Source of the DNA: Actinomycetota bacterium
GTDB taxonomy: Bacteria; Actinomycetota; Actinomycetes; Streptosporangiales; Streptosporangiaceae
Assembly (NCBI GenBank): GCA_019240215.1
Contig: JAFAYQ010000069.1
Span: forward strand, 62,001-126,000
Length of the DNA: 64,000 nucleotides
Direction of reading: 5' to 3'
This document shows positions 7,705-15,494 of the stretch, in pieces; positions within the stretch are counted from its first letter, which is position 1, and each line of letters opens with the position of its first letter. The position numbers were made by a program, and so were the translations under genes. The notes below the pieces were generated by a model. That model did no database searches. It had not been told where the DNA came from and worked only from the letters and a program-made list of their open reading frames with translations.

Positions 7705-8609
7705 CCGCCGCGATATCGGCGACCGCGCTGACCCGGCGGTACCGCGACCAGGTGGCGCTCGACGACGTGAGCTTCGAACTGCCGACCGGCTCGATCACCG
7801 GGCTGCTCGGCCGCAACGGCGCGGGCAAGACCACGCTGCTGCGGATCCTGGCGGGCCAGGAGTTCCCGTCGGCCGGGAGCGTCCGGGTGCTGGGCGAGCC
7901 ACCCGCCGACAACGAGCGGGTGCTGTCGCGGATGGTGTTCGTCCGCGAGGACCAGGCCTACCCGGACATCAAAGTTCGCCACGCGCTGCGGGCCGCGTCC
8001 TGGTTCTACCCGAACTGGGACGCCGGGCTGGCGGAGACGCTGGCGGCCGACTTCAATCTGCGGCCGAACAAGGCGATCAAGAAGCTGTCGCGCGGCCTGC
8101 GCTCGGCCCTCGGCATCACGATCGGCCTGGCCGCCCGGGCCGAGGTCACCCTGTTCGACGAGCCCTACGCGGGCCTCGACGCGGTCGCCCGGCAGATCTT
8201 CTACGACCGGCTGCTGGCCGAGTACGGCGAACACCCCCGCACCATCCTGCTGTCCACCCACCTGATCGACGAGGCGGCCGCCCTGTTCGAGAGCGTGGTC
8301 GTCATCGACCAGGGCCGGATCGTGCTCGAAGCGGCGGCCGACGGCCTGCGCGGCGTGGCCAGCACCGTCAGCGGCCCGCTGCTGGCGGTCGACGAGTTCA
8401 CCGCCGGCCGACCGGTCTGGGCCCGGCGGCGGCTGGGGTCGCAGGCCTCGGTCGTCACCGTCGGGCCGCTGGCCGAGGCCGACCGGGCCCGGGCCCGGGC
8501 GCTAGGGCTCGACCTGGTCCCGCTGACGTTGCAGCAACTGGTGGTGCAGGCGGCCGGCTGGCCCGGCCTGGCCGGCGCAGCCGAGCACCCGGAAGGGGTG
8601 AGCGCATGA
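7701..8609 (+). CDS. ABC transporter ATP-binding protein (YtrB-like)
   Basis: 302 residues. Walker A GLLGRNGAGKTTLL (about 35-48), Walker B VTLFDEPYAGLD (about 152-163) and the H-loop LLSTHLIDEA are clear. The signature is KLSRGLRSALG rather than LSGGQ, a form frequent in ATPases paired with YtrA regulators. It is coupled by 4-nt overlaps to the regulator before and the permease after. Probably half of a dimeric exporter or envelope-stress transporter. Substrate unknown. Confidence 0.92.
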   Translation: MTAAISATALTRRYRDQVALDDVSFELPTGSITGLLGRNGAGKTTLLRILAGQEFPSAGSVRVLGEPPADNERVLSRMVFVREDQAYPDIKVRHALRAASWFYPNWDAGLAETLAADFNLRPNKAIKKLSRGLRSALGITIGLAARAEVTLFDEPYAGLDAVARQIFYDRLLAEYGEHPRTILLSTHLIDEAAALFESVVVIDQGRIVLEAAADGLRGVASTVSGPLLAVDEFTAGRPVWARRRLGSQASVVTVGPLAEADRARARALGLDLVPLTLQQLVVQAAGWPGLAGAAEHPEGVSA

Positions 8610-9319
8610 ACACGCTGCTCAAGGTGGCCCGCTACCACCTGGTCCAGCCGATCCCGTTCCTGGTGGTGGCCTGGGGCATCGTGGCGTTCAGCTTCGCCGT
8701 GAACGTCATCGTGTACGCGTTCGCCCCCACCTCGCACCCGGCCGGGGCCGGCGGCGTCCCCGCAGGCCGCTACACCGGCGCGCTGGCCAGCCTGTTCGTC
8801 TACTTCATGGTGCTGGGGGTGAACAGCATCGGCCGCTGGCTGCCGTTCGGGCTGGCGCTGGGAGCCAGCCGTCGCTCCTACTACGCCGGCACCGCGCTGC
8901 TGGCGGCCGGGCTGGCGGTGGTCGACGGGCTGGTGCTGGCCGTGCTCCAGGTCATCGAGCGGGCCACCGACGGCTGGGGCGTCCAGATGGGCTTCTTCCG
9001 CATCCCCTACCTGCTCAGCGGCCCCTGGTACCTGACCTGGCTGTCGTCGTTCGTGTGGCTGACGCTGCTGTTCGTGTACGGGATGTGGTACGGCATCGTG
9101 TTCCGGCGGTGGGGGCTGATCGGCACCATCGCGTTCATCGCCGCCCAGGCCGCGGTCCTGGTGGCGGCCGGCCTGCTGGTCACCAGGGCGAACGGCTGGG
9201 CCGGGGTCGGGCACTTCTTCACCGGCCTCACCGCGACCGGGCTGACCGGGGTGCTGGCGGTGCTGGCGGTGGCGCTGCTGGCGGGCGGGCAGGCCACCAT
9301 CCGCCGGGCCGCGATCTGA
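8606..9319 (+). CDS. ABC transporter permease
   Basis: 237 residues, ATG in an ATGA overlap with the ATPase stop. Six hydrophobic segments can be seen, e.g. FLVVAWGIVAFSFAVNVIVYAF, ALASLFVYFMVLGVNSI, LLAAGLAVVDGLVLAVLQVI, FVWLTLLFVYGMWYGIVF, LIGTIAFIAAQAAVLVAAGLLV and the last LTGVLAVLAVALLAGG. This is the size and layout of an ABC-2-like permease with no ATPase domain. It completes the GntR-ATPase-permease operon. Confidence 0.85.
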   Translation: MNTLLKVARYHLVQPIPFLVVAWGIVAFSFAVNVIVYAFAPTSHPAGAGGVPAGRYTGALASLFVYFMVLGVNSIGRWLPFGLALGASRRSYYAGTALLAAGLAVVDGLVLAVLQVIERATDGWGVQMGFFRIPYLLSGPWYLTWLSSFVWLTLLFVYGMWYGIVFRRWGLIGTIAFIAAQAAVLVAAGLLVTRANGWAGVGHFFTGLTATGLTGVLAVLAVALLAGGQATIRRAAI

Positions 9320-9332
9320 GCCGGGGAGAGCG

Positions 9333-9695
9333 ATGATTCCCTTCTTCTCACTGCCGGACGTTGAGGGTCCCGGCTGGGACCCGGTGCTGGGGCCGGACCT
9401 CAAGGCGTCGGACGGCGACCGGGACGTGGCGGCCGACATGCTGGGCGCCGCCGTCGCCGACGGCCGCATCACGCTGGCCGAGTTCGACCAGCGGCTGGGC
9501 GACGTGCTGGCGGCCCGTACGCTGCGCGCGATCGCGCTCCTGCTCTGCGACCTGCCCGACACGCGGCCCGCGGCCCCGGCGGCGGGGGCGGTCGCGCGGC
9601 CGGTTCCGGCGCCGGCCGAGAGTCGCTGGTCGCTGCTGCAGTCGCTGGTGGCGAGGCCAGCCGTCAGGCCCCGGCCGTCGCTGGCCGGGGCCTGA
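9333..9695 (+). CDS. DUF1707 domain protein
   Basis: 120 residues. The centre, LKASDGDRDVAADMLGAAVADGRITLAEFDQRLGDVLAARTLRAIALLLCDLP (about 23-75), is a typical DUF1707 (SHOCT-like) domain, an actinobacterial module of unknown function often placed before membrane domains. No membrane segment follows here, only an Ala/Pro-rich tail. It starts 13 bp after the permease stop, so it is likely the fourth gene of the operon. Confidence 0.8.
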   Translation: MIPFFSLPDVEGPGWDPVLGPDLKASDGDRDVAADMLGAAVADGRITLAEFDQRLGDVLAARTLRAIALLLCDLPDTRPAAPAAGAVARPVPAPAESRWSLLQSLVARPAVRPRPSLAGA

Positions 9696-9707
9696 CTCCG
9701 GGCGGGT

Positions 9708-9761
9708 CGCTCAGCCCGAGGTGGCCGCTCAGCCCGAGGTGGCCGCTCAGCCCGAGGTGGT
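9708..9761. repeat. 18-bp tandem repeat, three copies, over the 3' end of the next minus-strand gene
   Basis: Unit CGCTCAGCCCGAGGTGGC at 9708-9725, 9726-9743 and 9744-9761 (last base T). Each copy carries TGA in the minus-strand frame, so only the innermost copy is translated, up to the stop at 9747. Confidence 0.9.
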
Positions 9762-10451
9762 CGCCGGGCCGGCGCTGCCGCCGGAGCTCGACCTGGTCGC
9801 CGGGCCGGCGCTGCCGCCGGAGCTCGACCTGGTCACCGGGCCGGAGCCGCCACCGGAACCAGCGTGCCCACTGCTGCCCGGGCCGGCCGGTGGCCGCGGG
9901 CCCTTGGGCAGGCTGATGCAGCTCGGGGCCGGACCAGAGGTCAGCCGGCCCGCCGTCATGCTCATCGTCGCCTGGCCGTGGGTGCTGGTCACGACGCCCA
10001 CCACCATGATGTCGCCGGCCGGGATGCCCTGGGCCTGCACGGTGATCGAGCCGTCGCGGGTGCGGGTCTCCACGCTCATCGGGTGGTCGGGCTTGACCGC
10101 AGGCGGCCGCAGCGAGGTGATGCTCGGGCAGCCCGCCCGGACCGGGACCACCACCACCCGGTCGCCGAGCTGGGTCAGCTTGGCGTTGGCCTGGGCGATG
10201 CCGGGCTGCTGGTAGACGGCCAGGCTGACGGTGCCGTCCTGGTTGGTGGTGAGCGCGTAGGCCGGGGTCCCGCTGGTGGCGACCAGGCCGCCGACGGTGG
10301 CGGCGACGGCGACGCCGCCGGTACCGGCGGCCAGCACCACCCGGCGGGCGGCCGAGGGCCGGGCCGTGGCCGCGTGCGGCCGGGTATCGGCCAGCATCGG
10401 TCCGTGCTGGCGCAGGAGGTCGTCGTACAGGTCGTCGGCGAACTTAGTCAT
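9747..10451 (-). CDS. Membrane protein encoded with ECF sigma factor (possible anti-sigma role)
   Basis: 234 residues, not assigned to a named family. A cytoplasmic N-terminal part (MTKFADDLYDDLLRQHGPML) is followed by an Arg-rich stretch and one hydrophobic segment, VVLAAGTGGVAVAATVGGLV (about 38-58). A soluble outer domain (60-175) and a Ser/Gly-repeat tail come next. This is the arrangement of small CU044_5270-type partners found after ECF sigma genes in actinomycetes. It overlaps the sigma gene by 8 nt, so the two are made together; whether it inhibits the sigma factor is inference from position. Confidence 0.65.
   Translation of the reverse strand: MTKFADDLYDDLLRQHGPMLADTRPHAATARPSAARRVVLAAGTGGVAVAATVGGLVATSGTPAYALTTNQDGTVSLAVYQQPGIAQANAKLTQLGDRVVVVPVRAGCPSITSLRPPAVKPDHPMSVETRTRDGSITVQAQGIPAGDIMVVGVVTSTHGQATMSMTAGRLTSGPAPSCISLPKGPRPPAGPGSSGHAGSGGGSGPVTRSSSGGSAGPATRSSSGGSAGPATTSG
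9762..9833. repeat. 36-bp tandem repeat, two exact copies plus a partial third
   Basis: Copies at 9762-9797 and 9798-9833, starting CGCCGGGCCGGCGCTGCC and ending GAGCTCGACCTGGT. On the minus strand they code Ser/Gly-rich units (SSSGGSAGPAT) at the end of the membrane protein gene. Confidence 0.9.
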
Positions 10452-11043
10452 TGCGGTCTCCCCTGTTCTGGGTCGTGGTTTCGGTGGCCGGGCGGGGGCC
10501 GGCCTGGCGGCGCAGGCGGGCCCGGGTCCGCATCAGCCGCATCCGGACGGTGCCGGGCGCCAGCCCGAGGGCGGCGGCCGCCTCGCCCGGCCGCAGGCCG
10601 GCCAGGTCGACCAGCTCGGCCACCGCCCGGTCCCGTTCCGGCAGCGAGGCCAGCCCGGTGACCAGCTGGCGGCCGGCCCGCTCGGCGTCGATCCGGTCGA
10701 GCAGCTCCTCGACCTGGTCGGGGTCGAGGTCCCGGCGGCCGGCCAGCCGCTGCAGCTTGTCCTGCTGCTGGCGGTAGGCCTCACAGTGCGAGGCGTAGAC
10801 GCGCCGGGCGATGCCGAACACCCAGGCGCGGGAAGTGCCCTTGCTGGGATCGAAAGAGCCGAAGCCGGTGATCACCGCCACGAACGTGTCGGCGGTCAGG
10901 TCGGCGACGATGTGGGGGTCGGTACTGCGGCGGGCGAAGTACGCGGTCACCGCGTCCACGTTCGCCCGGTAGATCCGCTCGAATTCGGCGGTGGCGCCCC
11001 TGTCCGCCACCGCCGGCCGTGTCTGCGCTGTCCTGTCGGTCAC
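10444..11043 (-). CDS. ECF-type RNA polymerase sigma factor
   Basis: 199 residues. Sigma2: FERIYRANVDAVTAYFARRSTDPHIVADLTADTFVAVITGFGSFDP (about 22-67), with SRAWVFGIARRVYASHC as the core-binding/-10 part. Sigma4: LASLPERDRAVAELVDLAGLRPGEAAAALGLAPGTVRMRLMRTRARLR (about 131-180). Both regions needed for ECF function are complete. The next gene in the operon codes a single-span membrane protein. The group is not identifiable by eye. Confidence 0.9.
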   Translation of the reverse strand: MTDRTAQTRPAVADRGATAEFERIYRANVDAVTAYFARRSTDPHIVADLTADTFVAVITGFGSFDPSKGTSRAWVFGIARRVYASHCEAYRQQQDKLQRLAGRRDLDPDQVEELLDRIDAERAGRQLVTGLASLPERDRAVAELVDLAGLRPGEAAAALGLAPGTVRMRLMRTRARLRRQAGPRPATETTTQNRGDRND

Positions 11044-11171
11044 GTATCTAGTTGCCGTTCCGCCGCTGCCGCGTCACACCGGTCTACTCTGGCCTGGTTC
11101 CGGGGCCAAGGTAAATGTGCTATCAATGAGTCAATTATTTGATATCAGTTTTGTTAGCAGAGGAGCGTCCG

Positions 11172-12095
11172 ATGGTCACCGACACCGCTGCGGTCCATCC
11201 ACCCCGGCCCGACCACCAGGTGACCGAGTACCAGGCCCGCCTCCGGCCGGGCCTGCCGATGCTGGTGCTGGGCCTGGCCGGGCTGCTGGCGGCGGTGGTG
11301 ATCGCGGTGGTGGCCAGCCACCAGAGCCACGGCACCACCACCGCCCTGGGCTGGGTGAGCGGGCTGATCATCGTGGCCAGCATCCTGGTGCTGGCGGGCC
11401 TGACCCCGATCCAGCCCGGGCGGGCCCGCGTCGTCCAGCTGTTCGGCCGCTACCGCGGCACCATCCGCGAGCCCGGGCTGCAGTGGGTCAACCCGTTCAC
11501 CCGGCGGATCACACTGTCCACCCGGATCCGCAACCAGGAGTCGGCCCAGCTCAAGGTCAACGACGCTGACGGCAACCCGATCGAGATCGCGGCGGTGGTC
11601 GTCTGGCAGGTCGCCGACACCGCCCGGGCGACCTACTCGGTGGACGACTACACCCAGTTCGTCAGCGTCCAGACCGAGACCGCGATCCGGCACATCGCCA
11701 ACAGCTACCCCTACACCACCAGCCGCGAGGGCGAGCGGTCGCTGCGCGACCACGCCGACGAGGTCACCGGCGAGCTGTCCACCGAGATCACCGCCCGGGT
11801 CGGGCCGGCCGGGGTGCGGGTGCTCGAGTCGCGGCTGACCCGGCTGTCCTACGCCCCCGAGATCGCTCAGGCGATGCTGCGCCAGCAGCAGGCGGCGGCG
11901 GTGATCGGCGCCCGCCAGCGGATCGTGGAAGGCGCGGTCGGCATGGTCCAGCTGGCGCTGCAGCGGCTCCAGGACGAGGACGTCGTCGACCTCGACGAGG
12001 AGCGCAAGGCGTCGATGGTCTCCAACCTGCTGGTGACGCTGTGCAGCGAGCAGGCCACCCAGCCGATCGTCAACACCGGCACCCTGTACCAGTGA
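11172..12095 (+). CDS. SPFH (stomatin/prohibitin/flotillin) domain membrane protein
   Basis: 307 residues from ATG 11172, which has GAGGAG 7 bp upstream; an earlier in-frame ATG at 11139 lacks a site. Two membrane segments lie at about 30-50 and 60-80 ([34 protein letters not shown]). The SPFH domain follows from about 85: [39 protein letters not shown] ... [14 protein letters not shown]. The end is a helix ([29 protein letters not shown]). SPFH proteins assemble as membrane scaffolds. The small gene 19 bp after it is its usual companion in actinomycetes. Confidence 0.9.
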   Translation: MVTDTAAVHPPRPDHQVTEYQARLRPGLPMLVLGLAGLLAAVVIAVVASHQSHGTTTALGWVSGLIIVASILVLAGLTPIQPGRARVVQLFGRYRGTIREPGLQWVNPFTRRITLSTRIRNQESAQLKVNDADGNPIEIAAVVVWQVADTARATYSVDDYTQFVSVQTETAIRHIANSYPYTTSREGERSLRDHADEVTGELSTEITARVGPAGVRVLESRLTRLSYAPEIAQAMLRQQQAAAVIGARQRIVEGAVGMVQLALQRLQDEDVVDLDEERKASMVSNLLVTLCSEQATQPIVNTGTLYQ

Positions 12096-12114
12096 CCGCC
12101 GCCCGGGGAGCACA

Positions 12115-12318
12115 GTGAGCGAGCGCAAGAGCGTCCTGCTGCGGCTGGACCCCGCCATCCACGACGCCCTGGCCCGCTGGGCCGGGGACGACCTGCGCAG
12201 CACCAACGCCCAGATCGAATTCCTGCTCCGCCGGGCGCTGGCCGACGCCGGCCGCCTGCCGGACCGGGCCGCCCCGATGCGCCGCCCCGGGCGCCCCGGG
12301 CGCCAAGCCGGAAGTTGA
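12115..12318 (+). CDS. Small ribbon-helix-helix (Arc-like) protein
   Basis: 67 residues, GTG start preceded by [48 protein letters not shown] has the strand-helix-helix layout of Arc/CopG DNA-binding proteins, with [15 protein letters not shown] as the Arc-like second helix pair. It follows the SPFH gene by 19 bp in the same direction, so the two probably form one transcript. Target DNA unknown. Confidence 0.8.
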   Translation: MSERKSVLLRLDPAIHDALARWAGDDLRSTNAQIEFLLRRALADAGRLPDRAAPMRRPGRPGRQAGS

Positions 12319-12329
12319 CGCCTTTTCCG

Positions 12330-12371
12330 CCTGGAATGCCTGCTCAGGGCAATCCAGGTAGCTCTGCTACC
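12330..12371 (+). terminator. Two adjacent hairpins after the SPFH/RHH operon
   Basis: First stem CCTGGA-A-TGCC with loop TGCTCAG and GGCA-A-TCCAGG (12330-12358, one A/A mismatch). Second stem GGTAG-N5-CTACC (12357-12371) shares two bases with it, so the two are nearly stacked or exclusive. No U-run follows, so attenuation or mRNA protection are as likely as termination. Confidence 0.4.
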
Positions 12372-12384
12372 CGTATATAGGGAC

Positions 12385-13053
12385 GTGACCGGTGGTGAAC
12401 ACCTGGGCGGCGACGGTACCGAGCTGGCCCTGGGCGTGCTGACCGGCCGCGAACGAGCGCGCGCGGTCGAGCACCTGCAGCACTGCGGGCCGTGCCGGGC
12501 CCGGATCCAGCGGATGGCGTTCACCAGCGACGAACTGCTGTGGCTGCTCCCGGGGGCGCAGCCACCGCCCGGCTTCGCGGCCCGGGTGACGGGCCGGCTC
12601 CGCCGGGCCCAGCCGCCGGCCCGGAGATCACGGCGGTCGCGGTGGCTGGCCGCGGCGGCGCTGGTCCTGGTGGCGGCGGCCGGCCTGACGGGGTGGGGGC
12701 TGCGGGCCACCGCCCCGGCCGGGGGGCCGGCCCCGTCCGGCGCTGGGGCCGCCTTGCGCACGGCCGCGCTGATCGCGCCTGGCCACGGGGCGGTCGGCGA
12801 CGTCTACCTGCACGACGGCCGCCAGCCCTGGATGTTCACCGCCATCGACCTGGACCGGCCGGACGCGACGATCGTCTGCCAGCTGACCGACCAGGCCGGC
12901 CGGGTGATCACGGTCGGGTCGTTCCGGATGGTCAACGGCGACGGCTACTGGGGCAGCCCCGAGCCCGACCCGGCCGCCGCGATCACCGGCGCCCGGCTGA
13001 TCACCACGGCCGGGGTGCTGGTGGCGACCGCCACCTTCCGCTCCGGCCACTGA
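12385..13053 (+). CDS. Putative zinc-finger (ZAS-type) anti-sigma factor
   Basis: 222 residues from GTG. The N-terminal ZAS-like finger is visible in ELALGVLTGRERARAVEHLQHCGPCRARIQRM (HxxHCxxC, about 10-42). One membrane segment, WLAAAALVLVAAAGLTGWGL (about 88-107), is followed by an extracytoplasmic RskA-like domain (VGDVYLHDGRQPWMFTAIDLDRPDATIVCQL). Such proteins hold ECF sigma factors at the membrane. No sigma gene is directly beside it; the closest is 1.3 kb to the left on the other strand. TATATAG lies just before the GTG, suggesting a leaderless mRNA. Confidence 0.75.
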   Translation: MTGGEHLGGDGTELALGVLTGRERARAVEHLQHCGPCRARIQRMAFTSDELLWLLPGAQPPPGFAARVTGRLRRAQPPARRSRRSRWLAAAALVLVAAAGLTGWGLRATAPAGGPAPSGAGAALRTAALIAPGHGAVGDVYLHDGRQPWMFTAIDLDRPDATIVCQLTDQAGRVITVGSFRMVNGDGYWGSPEPDPAAAITGARLITTAGVLVATATFRSGH

Positions 13054-13070
13054 GAGCTGGTCCGAGCTGG

Positions 13071-13553
13071 TCAGCTGCCCGTCCGGACCAGGGCGGCGTA
13101 GCGGTCGAGGTAGAGCGGCCAGCCCTGCGATCCGTCGACGCCGTCGCTGACCGCCTGCCAGCCGGGGCCGTGCCGGTCGATGTGCCGGTGCTCCAGCTCG
13201 ACCCGGGTGCGGCCGGGCGACTCGGCGTAGAACCGGACCTCGACCTCGCTGGTCTGGGCCGGGTCGGTCTCGATGGTCCACTGCGGGCTGATGTCCCAGC
13301 TGAACACCACCCGGTCGGGCGGGTCGAAGACCAGGATCCGCGCCCACCGGCACTCGCTGCCGTCGGCCGCCCGGTCGATGATGCCGCCGCCGACCCGCGG
13401 CTCGAACACGGTCTCGGTGATCGGCGCCCGCAGCAGGTTGTGTTCCGGCGGCTTGAAGTCGCCGAACCGGTCGGTGAACACGGTGAACGCGCGCTCGATG
13501 GGCGCGTCCACCACGATCTGCTGGCGCACGGTCGCGGTCTCGGTCTGGGTCAT
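13071..13553 (-). CDS. SRPBCC (AHSA1-like) family protein
   Basis: 160 residues. VRQQIVVDAPIERAFTVFTDRFGDF opens a START-like fold; WARILVFDPPDRVVFSWDISPQW and VEVRFYAESPGRTRVELEHRHIDRHGPGW are the AHSA1 strands, and GWPLYLDRYAAL the long C-terminal helix. These proteins bind hydrophobic ligands or act as co-chaperone-like modules. It overlaps the ArsR-type gene upstream by 4 nt, the standard ArsR-SRPBCC pair of actinobacteria. Confidence 0.9.
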   Translation of the reverse strand: MTQTETATVRQQIVVDAPIERAFTVFTDRFGDFKPPEHNLLRAPITETVFEPRVGGGIIDRAADGSECRWARILVFDPPDRVVFSWDISPQWTIETDPAQTSEVEVRFYAESPGRTRVELEHRHIDRHGPGWQAVSDGVDGSQGWPLYLDRYAALVRTGS

Positions 13554-13894
13554 CGGTCCTCCTCAGGCGGCCCTTCGGTCGCAGCCGGTGGCGTTTCGGC
13601 CAGGTCGGCGTAGCGGGCCAGCGCCCGCTGCCAGTAGGTGTCGAGCTGGTCCCGCAGGGCGGCCAGCGCGACCGGGTTGAGCCGGTAGATCCGCCGGGTC
13701 CCGGCGGCCACGTCCTCCACCAGGCCCGCGTCCTTGAGGACCTTCAGGTGCTGGGACACCGCCGACCGGCTGACCGGCAACCCGGCCGCCAGCTGCCCGA
13801 CCGCCTGCGGCCCGTCCGCCAGGCAGGCCACGATCGCCCGGCGGGTGCCGTCGGCCAGCGCATCCCACTGATCCTCAGATCGGTTAGTTCCCAC
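13550..13894 (-). CDS. ArsR-family winged-helix regulator
   Basis: 114 residues from GTG. DQWDALADGTRRAIVACLADGPQAVGQLAAGLPVSRSAVSQHLKVLKDAGLVEDVAAGTRRIYRLNP is a complete ArsR HTH. No metal-binding cysteine pair is present, so it is of the non-metal type that pairs with SRPBCC proteins. The GTG lies inside an inverted repeat, with no room for a ribosome site, which suggests a leaderless mRNA and direct self-repression. Confidence 0.9.
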   Translation of the reverse strand: MGTNRSEDQWDALADGTRRAIVACLADGPQAVGQLAAGLPVSRSAVSQHLKVLKDAGLVEDVAAGTRRIYRLNPVALAALRDQLDTYWQRALARYADLAETPPAATEGPPEEDR

Positions 13895-13915
13895 TAACCG
13901 TTAGTGTTCACTAAC
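13882..13915. promoter_or_regulatory. Two tandem dyads over the ArsR gene start
   Basis: GGTTAGT-N4-ACTAACC (13882-13899) followed directly by GTTAGT-N4-ACTAAC (13900-13915). Both are perfect repeats of the same half-site with 17-18-bp spacing, covering the ArsR start codon at 13892-13894. Strong autoregulatory operator candidate. Confidence 0.75.
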
Positions 13916-13935
13916 CGAAGAAAGGTGTCAAGGCT

Positions 13936-14310
13936 TCAGCCTTCGGGGAGCGGGGGCGCCCAGCCGGGGCGTTTGATCAGGCAGAAAGGGTGCCCGGTGG
14001 GGTCGGCGTAGACGTCTTCGCCGTCGAGCTTGACCGCACCGAGCGCCAGCACCCGCGGCCCGGCCGCGGCGACGTCTTCGACCATGACGTCGAGGTGGAT
14101 CTGCTGCGGCACGGCCGGGTCGGGCCAGGTCGGCGGCTGGTGGCCGGGGGCCAGCTGGAACGCCAGGCCGGAGGCGGCGCTGCTGGCCGCCACCACCACA
14201 TAGTCGTCGCTGGTGTAGGTGATCGGCTGCCCGAGCAGCCGGGACCAGAACGCGGCCAGCGCGGCCGGTTCCGGAGTGTCGAGGATGACGTGGTGCAGCC
14301 TTCCGATCAT
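13936..14310 (-). CDS. VOC family protein (glyoxalase/bleomycin-resistance fold)
   Basis: 124 residues from the ATG at 14310, chosen because it lies in an ATGA overlap with the chrA stop and starts MIGRLHHVILDTPEPAALAAFWSRLLG, the classical VOC opening. IHLDVMVEDVAAAGPRVLALGA and YADPTGHPFCLI complete the paired beta-alpha-beta modules. Third gene after the ArsR-ArsC fusion and chrA. A role in metal(loid) or bleomycin-like resistance is possible but not shown. Confidence 0.88.
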   Translation of the reverse strand: MIGRLHHVILDTPEPAALAAFWSRLLGQPITYTSDDYVVVAASSAASGLAFQLAPGHQPPTWPDPAVPQQIHLDVMVEDVAAAGPRVLALGAVKLDGEDVYADPTGHPFCLIKRPGWAPPLPEG

Positions 14311-15494
14311 GCGAGCCCTCCGAGCGCGATGAGGACGCCGGCGGCGGCCGCCGCCAGCAGGGTGAGGACGACGCCGCGGCGCAGCGGCAGCAGCAGGATC
14401 AGGGCGGCCGCCAGGATTGCGAACTGCCAGGGGTGCCCGAGCGCCCGGGCCAGCGTGACGGCCGAGCCGAGGATGGCGCCGATCGCGGCCGGCCCGGCCC
14501 CGTCGAGAAACGCCCGGGCCCGCTGGTCGGTGCGGATGCGGCCGAACTGGGGGCCGCCGACCAGGACGAACAGGAACGACGGGGTGAACGCGACGACCGC
14601 CGCGAGCAGGCCGCCGGCCAGCCCGGCGGCCGCGTAGCCGACCACCGCGACCGTCTGCACGACCGGCCCGGGCGTGATCTGGCCGAGGGCGACCGCGTTG
14701 AGGAACTGGGCGCTGGTCATCCAGTGGTAGTGGGCGACCGCGTCCGCCTGCATCAGCGGGATGATCACGAACCCGCCCCCGTAGGACAGCGCGCCGACCT
14801 TGAACGCCACCCACGCCACCGACGCCAGCACGCCGGCCCCGAGCACGCTGGCGGCGGCGGCCGGGGCGGTCAGGAGGCCGCGCAACTGGGGGCGCCCGTC
14901 GTCGCCGTGGGCCGGGGCCGTTGCGCGGGGGCGCCGGACCGCCAGCTCGATCAGGCCGCAGCCGAGCAGGACCAGGACCAGCCAGACCCCGAGGGTGGCG
15001 GCGGCCACGATCCCAGCCGCCAGATAACCGAGCCAGCGGCCGCTGCTGGCCCGGCGCGGCCAGCTGGCGCCGATCAGGCCAGCGGCCGCGTTGACGGCCA
15101 CCGCTGGTACCGCCGCGCCGGCCCCCGCGCCCGCCCCCAGCACCCACAACGGCGGCGAGGTGGCCAGGAACAGCGTCGACAGCGCGAGGATGACGATCAG
15201 GCCGGGGACGATGAACGCGACCCCGCCGGCCAGGGCCCCGAGGCGCCCCCGGAGCCGCCAGGCGCAGAAGATGGCCAGCTGGGTCGAGGCCGGCCCGGGC
15301 AGCAGGTTGCAGACGGCGATGGCGTCCTCGAACTCCTGCCCGTCGAGCCAGCGGCGGCGGTCGACGCACAGCTCCCGCAGCAGCTTGATGTGGGTCGGCG
15401 GCCCGCCGAACCCGATGCAGCCGATCCGCCCCCATTCCCGCAGCACCGTGGTCAGCGGCAGCGCGGGCGGGGGCGGGTCCGCCTCGTCGCTCAC
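14307..15494 (-). CDS. chrA: ChrA-type chromate transporter
   Basis: 395 residues from GTG 15494 in a GTGA overlap with the gene before. Two CHR domains are visible. The first has REWGRIGCIGFGGPPTHIKLLRELCVDRRRWLDGQEFEDAIAVCNLLPGPASTQLAIFCAW. The second has AFKVGALSYGGGFVIIPLMQADAVAHYHWMTSAQFLNAVALGQITPGPVVQTVAVVGYAAAG. The FGGP and PGP motifs are signatures of the family, which exports chromate in exchange for sulfate-like ions. About ten membrane segments. The longer upstream frame is the shadow of the ArsC gene. Confidence 0.92.
   Translation of the reverse strand: MSDEADPPPPALPLTTVLREWGRIGCIGFGGPPTHIKLLRELCVDRRRWLDGQEFEDAIAVCNLLPGPASTQLAIFCAWRLRGRLGALAGGVAFIVPGLIVILALSTLFLATSPPLWVLGAGAGAGAAVPAVAVNAAAGLIGASWPRRASSGRWLGYLAAGIVAAATLGVWLVLVLLGCGLIELAVRRPRATAPAHGDDGRPQLRGLLTAPAAAASVLGAGVLASVAWVAFKVGALSYGGGFVIIPLMQADAVAHYHWMTSAQFLNAVALGQITPGPVVQTVAVVGYAAAGLAGGLLAAVVAFTPSFLFVLVGGPQFGRIRTDQRARAFLDGAGPAAIGAILGSAVTLARALGHPWQFAILAAALILLLPLRRGVVLTLLAAAAAGVLIALGGLA

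Noticed and set aside
7565-9319. 584-codon frame joining the ATPase region and the permease
   Set aside because: Only its last 237 codons are real; the earlier part is an out-of-frame shadow of the ATPase gene.
11131-11142. TCAA-N4-TTGA before the SPFH gene as an ArsR-like operator
   Set aside because: Arms of four bases are too short in an AT-rich promoter patch, and no ArsR gene is adjacent.
11154-12761. 535-codon minus-strand frame over SPFH and RHH genes
   Set aside because: Arg/Pro-rich and antisense to three supported genes.
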